A model generated the notes under the pieces. It had not been told where the DNA came from. It ran no database searches and worked only from the letters and a program-made list of their open reading frames with translations. Position numbers and translations under genes: made by a program. Of a stretch of 16,321 bases of DNA, positions 8,617 through 16,321 are shown piece after piece. The stretch comes from an uncultured Aliarcobacter sp. GTDB taxonomy: Bacteria; Campylobacterota; Campylobacteria; Campylobacterales; Arcobacteraceae. Numbering within the stretch: position 1 is the first letter of the stretch; every line of letters begins with the position of its first letter. Location of the stretch: assembly GCA_947629065.1 (NCBI GenBank), contig CANRCH010000022.1, positions 1-16,321 on the forward strand, written 5' to 3'.

Positions 8617-10485
8617 ATGCAATACGATATTATAGTTGTTGGTGCAGGTCATGCTGGTATTGAAGCTGCACTTGCAGGGGCTAGATTAGGCAAAAAAACA
8701 CTATTAATTACAATGCTAGTTGAACAAATTGGAGCTGCTAGTTGTAACCCTGCAATTGGTGGACTTGCAAAAGGGCATTTGGTAAAAGAGGTTGATGCCC
8801 TTGGTGGAGAAATGGGGCTTTGTACAGATGAAACAGGAATACAGTTTCGTGTGTTAAATGCTTCAAAAGGAGCTGCAGTTCAAGGAACAAGAGCCCAAAT
8901 TGATATGGATGGATATAGAGAGTATATGAGAAAAGTTTGTCATGAAACTCCTAATTTAGACATATATCAAGATGAAGTGAGTGAATTAATTGTAGAAAAT
9001 GATGAAGTTTTAGGAGTAAAAACAAGACTTGGAGAGGAGTTTTTAGCAAAAAAAACAATTCTAACTGTGGGAACATTTATGAGAGGATTAGTTCATATTG
9101 GTGAAAATACTTACTCTGCAGGAAGAGCTTGGGAACTTCCATCAACTACACTTTCACTTCAGCTAAAAGAGCTAGGACTTAATGTAGGAAGATTAAAAAC
9201 AGGAACTCCATCAAGATTAGATGGAAATAGTATTGATTTTTCAGTTATGGAGACTCATGGTGGAGATATAAAACCAACTCCATTTTCATTTAGAACAGAT
9301 AAAAAAAGCTTCAATCCTACACAATATCCTTGCTATGTAACATATACAAACCTAAATACGCACGATATTATATCTGCAAATTTCCACAGAGCCCCAATTT
9401 ATACAGGTCAAATTGAAGGTCTAGGACCTAGATATTGTCCAAGTATTGAAGATAAAGTAAAAAGATTTTCAGAGCGAGATAGACACCAAGTATTTTTAGA
9501 GCCACAAACAGCAAAATGTACAGAATATTATATAAATGGAATGTCAAGTTCATTGCCAATAGAAGTGCAAAAAAAGATGATAGCTAGTGTAAAAGGGCTT
9601 GAAAATGCAAGAATTATAAGATATGGATATGCTATTGAGTATGATTATGTAGATCCAACAGAGCTAAAACACACTCTTGAAACAAAAAAAATCAAAAACC
9701 TATATCACGCTGGTCAAATAAACGCAACAACAGGATATGAAGAAGCAGCCGCACAAGGGCTAATGGCTAGTATAAATGCAGTTTTAAGTATAGATAAAAA
9801 AGAGCCGTTTATTTTAAGAAGAGATGAGGCATATATTGGGGTTTTAATAGATGATTTGGTTACAAAAGGAACGCACGAACCTTATAGAATGTTTACAAGT
9901 AGGGCTGAATATAGACTTCTTTTAAGAGAGGAAAATGCAGATATAAGATTATCAGAGTATGGATATAATTTTGGGCTTTTAAGTAAAGATGCCTATGAAA
10001 AAATGCTAAATAAGAAAAAAACTCTTGAAGATGCAGTAGAGTTTATGGCAAATATATGGATAACTTCAAAAAAAGAGACTCTTGAACTTCTTGAAAGTAT
10101 AGAAGAAGAGAAGATAAATGATAAGGTACTTTTAATAGATTTAATCGGAAGAAATAGTATGACTATAGAAAAACTAGATGTTTTGGTTCCTAGTTTAAAA
10201 GAGCTTGATGAGTACCTAAAAGAGCAGGTTTTAATAGAAGCAAAATATTATAGATATATTCAAAAACAGCAAAAACAGATAGAGAAAATGAAAAAAATGC
10301 TAAAACTGAAAATTCCTGAAAACTTCTCTTACAAAGGACTTCCTGGACTTTCAACAGAGGTTATTGAAAAACTTGAAAAAAATAGACCAGCAACACTATA
10401 TAACGCAAGTTTAATCTCTGGAATAACACCTGCAGCTTTGGATATTATTCATTTAAATATGAATTTGCCTACAAAGAATTCTTAG
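8617..10485 (+). CDS. mnmG: tRNA uridine 5-carboxymethylaminomethyl modification enzyme MnmG (GidA)
   Basis: FAD enzyme that, with the GTPase MnmE and a folate one-carbon donor, makes 5-(carboxymethyl)aminomethyluridine at wobble position 34 of several tRNAs. The dinucleotide fold is at the N-terminus ([19 protein letters not shown], from 7). The conserved segment [20 protein letters not shown] follows near 44. The middle contains [14 protein letters not shown] and [21 protein letters not shown] segment lies near 375 and [17 protein letters not shown] near 430. The C-terminal helical domain for MnmE and tRNA contact contains [11 protein letters not shown] and [11 protein letters not shown]. 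The 622 residues are full length. It appears monocistronic, with a promoter upstream and a hairpin 14 nt after the stop. Confidence 0.97.
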   Translation: MQYDIIVVGAGHAGIEAALAGARLGKKTLLITMLVEQIGAASCNPAIGGLAKGHLVKEVDALGGEMGLCTDETGIQFRVLNASKGAAVQGTRAQIDMDGYREYMRKVCHETPNLDIYQDEVSELIVENDEVLGVKTRLGEEFLAKKTILTVGTFMRGLVHIGENTYSAGRAWELPSTTLSLQLKELGLNVGRLKTGTPSRLDGNSIDFSVMETHGGDIKPTPFSFRTDKKSFNPTQYPCYVTYTNLNTHDIISANFHRAPIYTGQIEGLGPRYCPSIEDKVKRFSERDRHQVFLEPQTAKCTEYYINGMSSSLPIEVQKKMIASVKGLENARIIRYGYAIEYDYVDPTELKHTLETKKIKNLYHAGQINATTGYEEAAAQGLMASINAVLSIDKKEPFILRRDEAYIGVLIDDLVTKGTHEPYRMFTSRAEYRLLLREENADIRLSEYGYNFGLLSKDAYEKMLNKKKTLEDAVEFMANIWITSKKETLELLESIEEEKINDKVLLIDLIGRNSMTIEKLDVLVPSLKELDEYLKEQVLIEAKYYRYIQKQQKQIEKMKKMLKLKIPENFSYKGLPGLSTEVIEKLEKNRPATLYNASLISGITPAALDIIHLNMNLPTKNS

Positions 10486-10499
10486 GAAGGTTATAATAA

Positions 10500-10526
10500 T
10501 AGGTGGTAAAATTTCTTTACCATCTA
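10500..10526. terminator. Hairpin after mnmG, possible terminator
   Basis: TAGGTGGTAAA (10500-10510) pairs with TTTACCATCTA (10516-10526) around a 5-nt loop: 11 pairs including one G-U on the plus strand. It lies between the converging mnmG and toxin genes. No U-run follows directly on the plus strand, so an intrinsic terminator is only a candidate. Confidence 0.45.
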
Positions 10527-10535
10527 TGTAAATAG

Positions 10536-10841
10536 TTATCTTTTTGAAATAAAATTTTCTATATTTTTTGGATTTTGTCTTAAATCTAAAACAGCAACGA
10601 TTATAGCTGTTTCATTAAAAATATCATAATATATTGCAAATGGAAATTTTTTGGAAAGTAGTCTATAAAAACCAAAATATTTCTGATGAACTCCAGCATA
10701 AAGCCATAAAGACTCAATATCAGATAATATGCTATCTAAAAAATATCTACCTAAGCCAAAGCTTTGTTTTTCGTAAAAGCTTTTAGCTATTTCTAAATCA
10801 TTTGCAACTTCTTTTAGAGATATAATGTTTTTTATATTCAT
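10536..10841 (-). CDS. Type II toxin, ParE/RelE superfamily
   Basis: Toxin partner of the gene directly upstream. The 101 residues have the family outline: an N-terminal alpha-helical hairpin (VANDLEIAKSFYEKQSFGLGRYFLDSI), then beta strands with FGFYRLLSKKFPFAIYYDIF and the terminal segment AIIVAVLDLRQNPKNIE. The R-x-x-L-x-K-x-F-P-F-x-I-x-Y block and the late DLRQNP are typical of ParE-like proteins, which act on DNA gyrase or on ribosome-bound mRNA; which applies here cannot be decided from the sequence. The start overlaps the antitoxin stop by 4 nt (ATGA), giving antitoxin-first translational coupling. Base composition resembles that of the neighbours. Confidence 0.85.
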   Translation of the reverse strand: MNIKNIISLKEVANDLEIAKSFYEKQSFGLGRYFLDSILSDIESLWLYAGVHQKYFGFYRLLSKKFPFAIYYDIFNETAIIVAVLDLRQNPKNIENFISKR

Positions 10842-11035
10842 AATTTTCTTAATTCATCAAGAGATATAAATTCTGGCTTGGTACCCTTTATTTTTTTCAT
10901 CCTATCATCTAAAACTTCTTTATGCCAATTTGGAGATGATATATTTTCACTTTGGTTTTCCAGAGTTTCCCAAATAGTATCTATTAAAATAAGTCTTTCT
11001 TTTATATTTAGATTTTTAATTTCATCTATACTCAT
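10838..11035 (-). CDS. Antitoxin of the addiction-module component family (Pfam PF09720 type)
   Basis: Small antitoxin, 65 residues, expected to bind and neutralise the adjacent ParE/RelE-type toxin and to repress the pair. It shows the family pattern: N-terminal helix with IDEIKNLNIKERLILIDTIWETL, then an acidic middle, PNWHKEVLDDRMKKIK, and the end PEFISLDELRK. The partner gene and the ATGA overlap support the assignment. AAGGAG (11046-11041) stands 5 nt before the ATG, a strong site compared with the coupled toxin start, so the antitoxin should be made in excess. Confidence 0.88.
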   Translation of the reverse strand: MSIDEIKNLNIKERLILIDTIWETLENQSENISSPNWHKEVLDDRMKKIKGTKPEFISLDELRKL

Positions 11036-11059
11036 TTTTTCTCCTTATATTTTGTCCTT

Positions 11060-11065
11060 ATTATA
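11060..11065 (-). promoter_or_regulatory. -10 box of the toxin-antitoxin operon
   Basis: Read on the minus strand this is TATAAT preceded by TTG, an extended -10 like element. It lies 25 nt before the antitoxin ATG and about 13 nt before the AAGGAG site. Confidence 0.55.
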
Positions 11066-11069
11066 CAAT

Positions 11070-11111
11070 AAAACAGTATTTATTTAAACCAAATATAAAA
11101 AATGCTGTTTT
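11070..11111. promoter_or_regulatory. Inverted repeat around the toxin-antitoxin promoter, candidate operator
   Basis: AAAACAGTATTT (11070-11081) and AAATGCTGTTTT (11100-11111) are 12-bp inverted arms with one mismatch and an 18-nt AT-rich spacer. The near arm starts just upstream of the -10 box, and the pair brackets the -35 region. This is where an antitoxin or toxin-antitoxin complex would bind for self-repression. Binding itself is inferred. Confidence 0.4.
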
Positions 11112-11210
11112 AATCTCTAAATAAGATTACCAATATTGGTACAAAAAGATAAGCAAATAGTAAAAAGAATAAATCTACTTATAGAAGATATAAAAAATAA
11201 AATCCAAACT
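11102..11210 (+). pseudogene. Frameshifted remnant of a YoeB/Txe-type toxin gene
   Basis: Two frames read together spell a YoeB core. From 11125, GAT TAC encodes DYQYWYKK. After a 1-nt shift at 11148 the next frame encodes DKQIVKRINLLIEDIKN. E. coli YoeB has DYLYWQETDKRIVKKINELI in the same place (recalled from the family). The block is preceded by a TAA in the first frame (11122-11124) and possibly a degraded N-terminus from the ATG at 11102. The conserved second half of YoeB (PFEG, GKPEPLK, the SRRI-EHRLVY block and the terminal RYHY) is absent: after about 11201 the frame goes on with unrelated residues. So it is truncated, frameshifted and surely inactive. No YefM-type antitoxin gene was found next to it. 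Confidence 0.7.
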
Positions 11211-11227
11211 TTTTATAGTAACGTTCA

Positions 11228-11251
11228 TTACTGTAATATGTATTACAGTAA
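11228..11251. repeat. Perfect 11-bp palindrome with 2-nt spacer, orphan operator-like site
   Basis: TTACTGTAATA (11228-11238), TG, TATTACAGTAA (11241-11251). The symmetry and length are those of a dimeric repressor site of the kind found before toxin-antitoxin genes. An AGGAG sequence follows at 11261-11265 and a TTG at 11276, but that frame stops after 11 codons. The palindrome is therefore either a leftover operator of a lost gene or a site serving the pse operon 109 nt downstream. Confidence 0.5.
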
Positions 11252-13471
<2,220 letters not shown>

Positions 13472-13479
<8 letters not shown>

Positions 13480-14539
13480 GATAATAGATATAAAATATAA
13501 AAACTGGTTAAAAGAACTAAAGCAAAAGTTTCAAACTTCTCAGATAAAAGCTTCTATTCAAGTAAATAGTACACTTTTGGAGTTTTACTGGAATTTGGGA
13601 AATGAGATAATCCTAAAACAAAAAGAGTATAGCTGGGGAAGTGGATTTTTAGAGCAGTTAAGCCGTGATTTAAGTTCAGAATTTCCAGAAGCAAAAGGAT
13701 TTTCAAAAAGAAATTTAGAGCTTATTAGAAGATGGGTGTCTTTTTATAATTGTGGAACAACTTGTTTCACAATTGCGAAACAACTTGTTTCGCAATTAGA
13801 AAATATGATATCTCCAAAATTGTTTTTAATTCCTTGGGGACATAATATTGCTATTATTCAAAAATGTAAAAATATAGAAGAAGCGCTTTTTTATGTAGAA
13901 AATACAATTAAACACGGTATTAGCAGAAGTGTTTTAATTCATCAAATAGAGTCAAATTTATATGCTAGAAGTGCAAAAGCTATCACAAATTTTGAAGCAA
14001 CTTTACCACCACTTCAATCCGATTTAGCAAAAGAGATTACAAAAGACCCTTATAATTTTGATTTTCTAACTCTTAGTGAAGATTACAAAGAAAAAGAGCT
14101 AGAAGATGCACTTTGTGAAAATATCACTAAATTTTTACTGGAACTTGGAAGTGGTTTTGCATTTGTAGGAAAACAGTATAAATTAAATGTAGCTGGTGAT
14201 GAGTTTAAAATAGATTTGCTTTTTTATCATATCAAACTAAAATGTTATGTTGTGGTGGAACTAAAAACAGTAGAATTTAAACCAGAATTTGCAGGAAAAC
14301 TTAGCTTTTATACAAGTGCAATTGATGAAGAGTTAAAAGAAAAAAATGATAATCCAACAATTGGCTTACTTATTTGTAAATCAAAAAATGATTTAGTAGT
14401 AGAGTATTCACTAAAAAATATAAATAAACCTTTGGGAATAAGTGAATACGAACTTGTAAATATTTTGCCAAAAGAGTACAAATCATCACTTCCTAGTATA
14501 GAAGATATAGAAGCAGAAATCTTAAAAGAAAAGGTTTAA
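13472..14539 (+). CDS. DUF1016/YhcG-type PD-(D/E)xK nuclease-domain protein
   Basis: This is not a sugar enzyme. Residues about 10-175 match the DUF1016 N-terminal domain: IQVNSTLLEFYWNLGNEI, then the WGSGFLEQLSRDLSSEFPE block, FSKRNLELIRRW and IPWGHNIAII. The C-terminal half has the PD-(D/E)xK nuclease core, with FKIDLLFYH (Asp248) and VVVELK (Glu263 and Lys265) as the likely catalytic set. YhcG relatives are tied to DNA recombination, mobile elements and defence loci; the role here is unknown. The ATG at 13472 is preferred over the TTG at 13460 because AGG sits about 7 nt before it. It overlaps pseC by 8 nt and stops 1 nt before pseF, so it is co-translated with the operon. Residues 93-110 are encoded by twin palindromes and look inserted. 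Confidence 0.88.
13748..13797. repeat. Two overlapping palindromes inside the DUF1016 gene
   Basis: First unit 13748-13774: arms AATTGTGGAACAA and TTGTTTCACAATT with one mismatch and 1-nt centre. Second unit 13771-13797: arms AATTGCGAAACAA and TTGTTTCGCAATT, a perfect 13-bp match around a single C. The units share AATT and are also 23-nt direct repeats differing at a few bases. They encode part of the DUF1016 protein (NCGTTCFTIAKQLVSQL). Confidence 0.85.
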
Positions 14540-14540
14540 A

Positions 14541-15218
14541 ATGTCTAAATGTATAGCAATAATTCCAGCCCGTGGCGGAAGCAAAAGAATACCGCGAAAA
14601 AATATAAAAGATTTTCATGGAAAGCCACTAATTTCTTATAGTATTGAAACTGCCTTAAAATCAAAGCTTTTTGATAAAGTTATAGTTTCAACTGATGATG
14701 AAGAGATAGCAAAAATAGCTAGAAAATTTGGTGCAAGTGTGCCATTTATTCGCCCAAAAGAGCTAAGTGCAGTTGTAGAGCATACTATTGAATTTTTACT
14801 AAATAAGGGTGAGAAAATAGATTTTATTTGTACTATTTATGCAACTGCACCATTTTTGAGTGAAAAATATTTGGTTGAAGGCTTTATAAAATTAAAAAAC
14901 TCAAATGCTAAAAATGCTTTTTCATGTACTTCTATGCCATTTCCAATTCAAAGAACTTTCAAAATTACACAAAATGAGCGATGTGAAATGTTTTGGAAAG
15001 AAAATTTTATGAAAAGAAGCCAAGATTTAGAAGAAGCTTTCCAAGATGCTGGGCAGTTTTCTTGGACAAAATTAAATATAAAATCAAATGAGATAATGTT
15101 TGGAAAAGATAGTATTCCAATTGTTTTGCCACGATATTTGGTGCAAGATATTGATACACTTGAAGATTGGACTAGAGCTGAATTTATGTATGAAGCCATA
15201 CAAAAGAGTAATAAATAA
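14541..15218 (+). CDS. pseF: CMP-pseudaminic acid cytidylyltransferase PseF
   Basis: Activates pseudaminic acid with CTP to CMP-pseudaminic acid, the donor for the flagellin glycosyltransferases. The CMP-sugar synthetase fold begins with AIIPARGGSKRIPRKNI (6-22), the CTP-binding loop. VSTDDEEIAKIA (49-60) and YATAPFL (100-106) follow, then PIQRTFK and a DAGQFSW segment that carries sugar-binding residues. The 225 residues are slightly short. After RPKEL-S76 the sequence goes straight to AVVEHTIEFL, whereas relatives carry about seven more residues here, of the kind DDxTxT; see findings. AAAGG precedes the ATG by 6 nt. pseG starts 1 nt after the stop. Confidence 0.92.
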   Translation: MSKCIAIIPARGGSKRIPRKNIKDFHGKPLISYSIETALKSKLFDKVIVSTDDEEIAKIARKFGASVPFIRPKELSAVVEHTIEFLLNKGEKIDFICTIYATAPFLSEKYLVEGFIKLKNSNAKNAFSCTSMPFPIQRTFKITQNERCEMFWKENFMKRSQDLEEAFQDAGQFSWTKLNIKSNEIMFGKDSIPIVLPRYLVQDIDTLEDWTRAEFMYEAIQKSNK

Positions 15219-15219
15219 A

Positions 15220-16146
15220 ATGAATATTTTAATAAGAGCAAATTCATCTTCATATATTGGAACTGGTCATATTATGAGAGATTTGGTTTTAGCAAAAGAG
15301 TTTAAAAATGACAATATTTTCTTTGCTACACAAGATTTACAAGGAAATATAAATAGTGAAATAAAAGAGGCTGAATATAGAGTAGAGATTTTAAAAAGTA
15401 GTGATTTTGAAGAGTTAAATAGCCTTATAAAAAAACTAAATATTGATATGATAATAATCGATAACTACGATATAGACCATAATTTTGAAAAAAGATTAAA
15501 AGAACAAAATCCAAGCCTAAAAATCTTTGTTTTAGATGATATATATGAAAAGCATTCTTGCGATATTTTACTAAATCACAATATTTATGCTAGTGAAAAA
15601 AAGTATAAAAATTTAGTTCCAAAAGGGTGTGAACTTAGATGTGGAGCTAAATATACACTTTTAAGAGATGAGTTTAGGAAAATTAAAAATTTACCACTTA
15701 CTACTCACCACTCACCACTCACTATTCTTCTTGCAATGGGCGGAGCTGATAATAAAAATTTAAATATAAAAATACTCAAAATCTTAAAAAAATATAGAAA
15801 AAATATAAAAGTAAATTTAGTAACTACAAATGCAAATAAAAATTTAGAAAAGCTAAAAGAGTATTGTAAAAACAAAGAGTGGATAAATTTGCAAATAAAT
15901 TCAAAAAATATTGCAAAACTTATGAGAGAGAGCAATTTTGCTATAATAACTCCTAGTGTTACAGCAAATGAAGCTTATTTTTTGGGCTTACCAATGATTG
16001 CTATAAAAACAGCAAAAAATCAAAAAGAGATGTATAAATATCTAGCAAAAAAAGGATATTTTGCACTTAAAAAGTTTGATAAAAAAGAGTTAGAAAAAGG
16101 TATAAATAAAACTTTAGGAGAGATAGATGGAAATTATAAAGTTTGA
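15220..16146 (+). CDS. pseG: UDP-2,4-diacetamido-2,4,6-trideoxy-beta-L-altropyranose hydrolase PseG
   Basis: Removes UDP from the diacetamido sugar before condensation with phosphoenolpyruvate by PseI. It has the GT-B-like fold of MurG relatives. The N-terminus ILIRANSSSYIGTGHIMRDL places His17 exactly where C. jejuni PseG has its catalytic His. LLAMGGAD near 170 and TPSVTANEAYFLGLPMIAI in the second half bind the UDP part. The frame is open further upstream inside pseF, but the ATG at 15220, one base after the pseF stop, fits the family N-terminus. The 308 residues are longer than usual (about 275), partly because of a segment LPLTTHHSPLT (158-168) encoded by a heptanucleotide repeat. The last 20 nt overlap the next gene. 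PseH and PseI are not in the window. Confidence 0.93.
   Translation: MNILIRANSSSYIGTGHIMRDLVLAKEFKNDNIFFATQDLQGNINSEIKEAEYRVEILKSSDFEELNSLIKKLNIDMIIIDNYDIDHNFEKRLKEQNPSLKIFVLDDIYEKHSCDILLNHNIYASEKKYKNLVPKGCELRCGAKYTLLRDEFRKIKNLPLTTHHSPLTILLAMGGADNKNLNIKILKILKKYRKNIKVNLVTTNANKNLEKLKEYCKNKEWINLQINSKNIAKLMRESNFAIITPSVTANEAYFLGLPMIAIKTAKNQKEMYKYLAKKGYFALKKFDKKELEKGINKTLGEIDGNYKV
15690..15724 (+). repeat. Tandem 7-bp repeat within pseG
   Basis: Five head-to-tail heptamers: TTTACCA, CTTACTA, CTCACCA, CTCACCA, CTCACTA. The central three differ by at most one base. The tract is read as LPLTTHHSPLT in a linker of PseG. Seven is not a multiple of three, so gain or loss of one unit would shift the frame. 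Confidence 0.8.
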
Positions 16147-16321
16147 AGAGCTAGAAAATAGATTGATTAAATATAAAGATAGTTATGTCTTAGTTGATAG
16201 AGATGTTGCACAACTTTATGGAGTTGAAACCAGAGATATAAATAAAGCTGTTGCAAATAACCCAGATAAATTCCCAAAAGGATATATAATTGAACTAAGC
16301 GAAGAAGAGAAAATGGAGGTG
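16127..16321 (+). CDS. ORF6N-domain protein, 5' part
   Basis: The first 65 residues are visible and the gene runs off the window. The sequence VLVDRDVAQLYGVETRDINKA, followed by NNPDKFPKGYIIELSEEE, is the ORF6N domain, a DNA-binding-like module related in context to the phage KilA-N/ANT/Bro proteins. In the family it is often followed by a variable C-terminal domain, which cannot be judged here. TAGGAG at 16115-16120 lies 6 nt before the ATG, inside the end of pseG, and the two genes overlap by 20 nt in different frames. No role in sugar metabolism is expected. Its place, where pseH or pseI would be expected, makes it the second foreign-type gene in this operon. Confidence 0.85.
   Translation, partial: MEIIKFEELENRLIKYKDSYVLVDRDVAQLYGVETRDINKAVANNPDKFPKGYIIELSEEEKMEV

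Noticed and set aside
10878..11087. 69-codon plus-strand open frame
   Set aside because: It lies antisense to the antitoxin gene, has no ribosome binding site and gives a low-complexity hydrophobic product.
15100..15219. Upstream extension of pseG into pseF
   Set aside because: The frame is open but the residues do not resemble PseG; the ATG at 15220 gives the proper N-terminus with His17.
14948..15253. 101-codon minus-strand open frame opposite pseF and the start of pseG
   Set aside because: Shadow of two recognised genes; the sequence is Ser/Phe/Ile-rich, as expected for antisense of AT-rich coding DNA.
15690..15724. CRISPR-like array
   Set aside because: The 7-bp units are directly adjacent with no spacers and lie in frame inside pseG, so this is a microsatellite.
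15705..15935. 76-codon minus-strand open frame inside pseG
   Set aside because: Antisense shadow, strongly Phe/Leu-biased, without start signals.

Overview
The window is AT-rich, densely coded chromosomal DNA of an Arcobacter-like member of the Campylobacterota. The grounds are base composition and codon use, TTG starts, promoters that are little more than a TATAAT -10 box, and the fabZ-lpxA-clpX-mreB-mreC order also known from Campylobacter. The genus is inferred from pattern recognition, not from a database match.

Positions 1-3533 hold the C-terminal part of a sodium-dependent NSS transporter. Tail-to-tail with it lies a small lipoprotein gene whose signal peptide is visible only if translation starts at a non-canonical ATC. 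After a palindromic, apparently divergent -10 element come queH (queuosine synthesis) and lpxB (lipid A). Positions 3554-7905 carry a new promoter and then fabZ, lpxA, clpX, mreB and mreC, tightly packed: fatty-acid/lipid A synthesis, protein quality control and cell shape. On the minus strand, ribE (riboflavin synthase) overlaps the 3' end of mreC. mnmG (tRNA wobble uridine modification) is divergent from ribE and is followed by a hairpin that may be a terminator.

Positions 10536-11359 are an accessory junction. It contains an intact minus-strand ParE/RelE-type toxin-antitoxin pair with an inverted repeat around its promoter, a frameshifted fragment of a second toxin gene (YoeB-like, plus strand), and a perfect 11-bp palindrome followed by a Shine-Dalgarno sequence with no real gene behind it. 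This looks like a graveyard of toxin-antitoxin modules.

From 11360 to the end runs a pseudaminic acid operon (pseB, pseC, pseF, pseG), which supplies the nonulosonic acid normally used for flagellin glycosylation. Two genes unrelated to sugar synthesis are built into it with overlapping starts: a DUF1016/YhcG-type PD-(D/E)xK nuclease-like gene between pseC and pseF, and an ORF6N-domain gene right after pseG that runs off the window. The operon also has an apparent in-frame gap in a conserved loop of pseF, a tandem heptanucleotide repeat inside pseG that could switch the gene off by slippage, and twin palindromes inside the DUF1016 gene. No rRNA, tRNA, CRISPR array or insertion sequence was seen.
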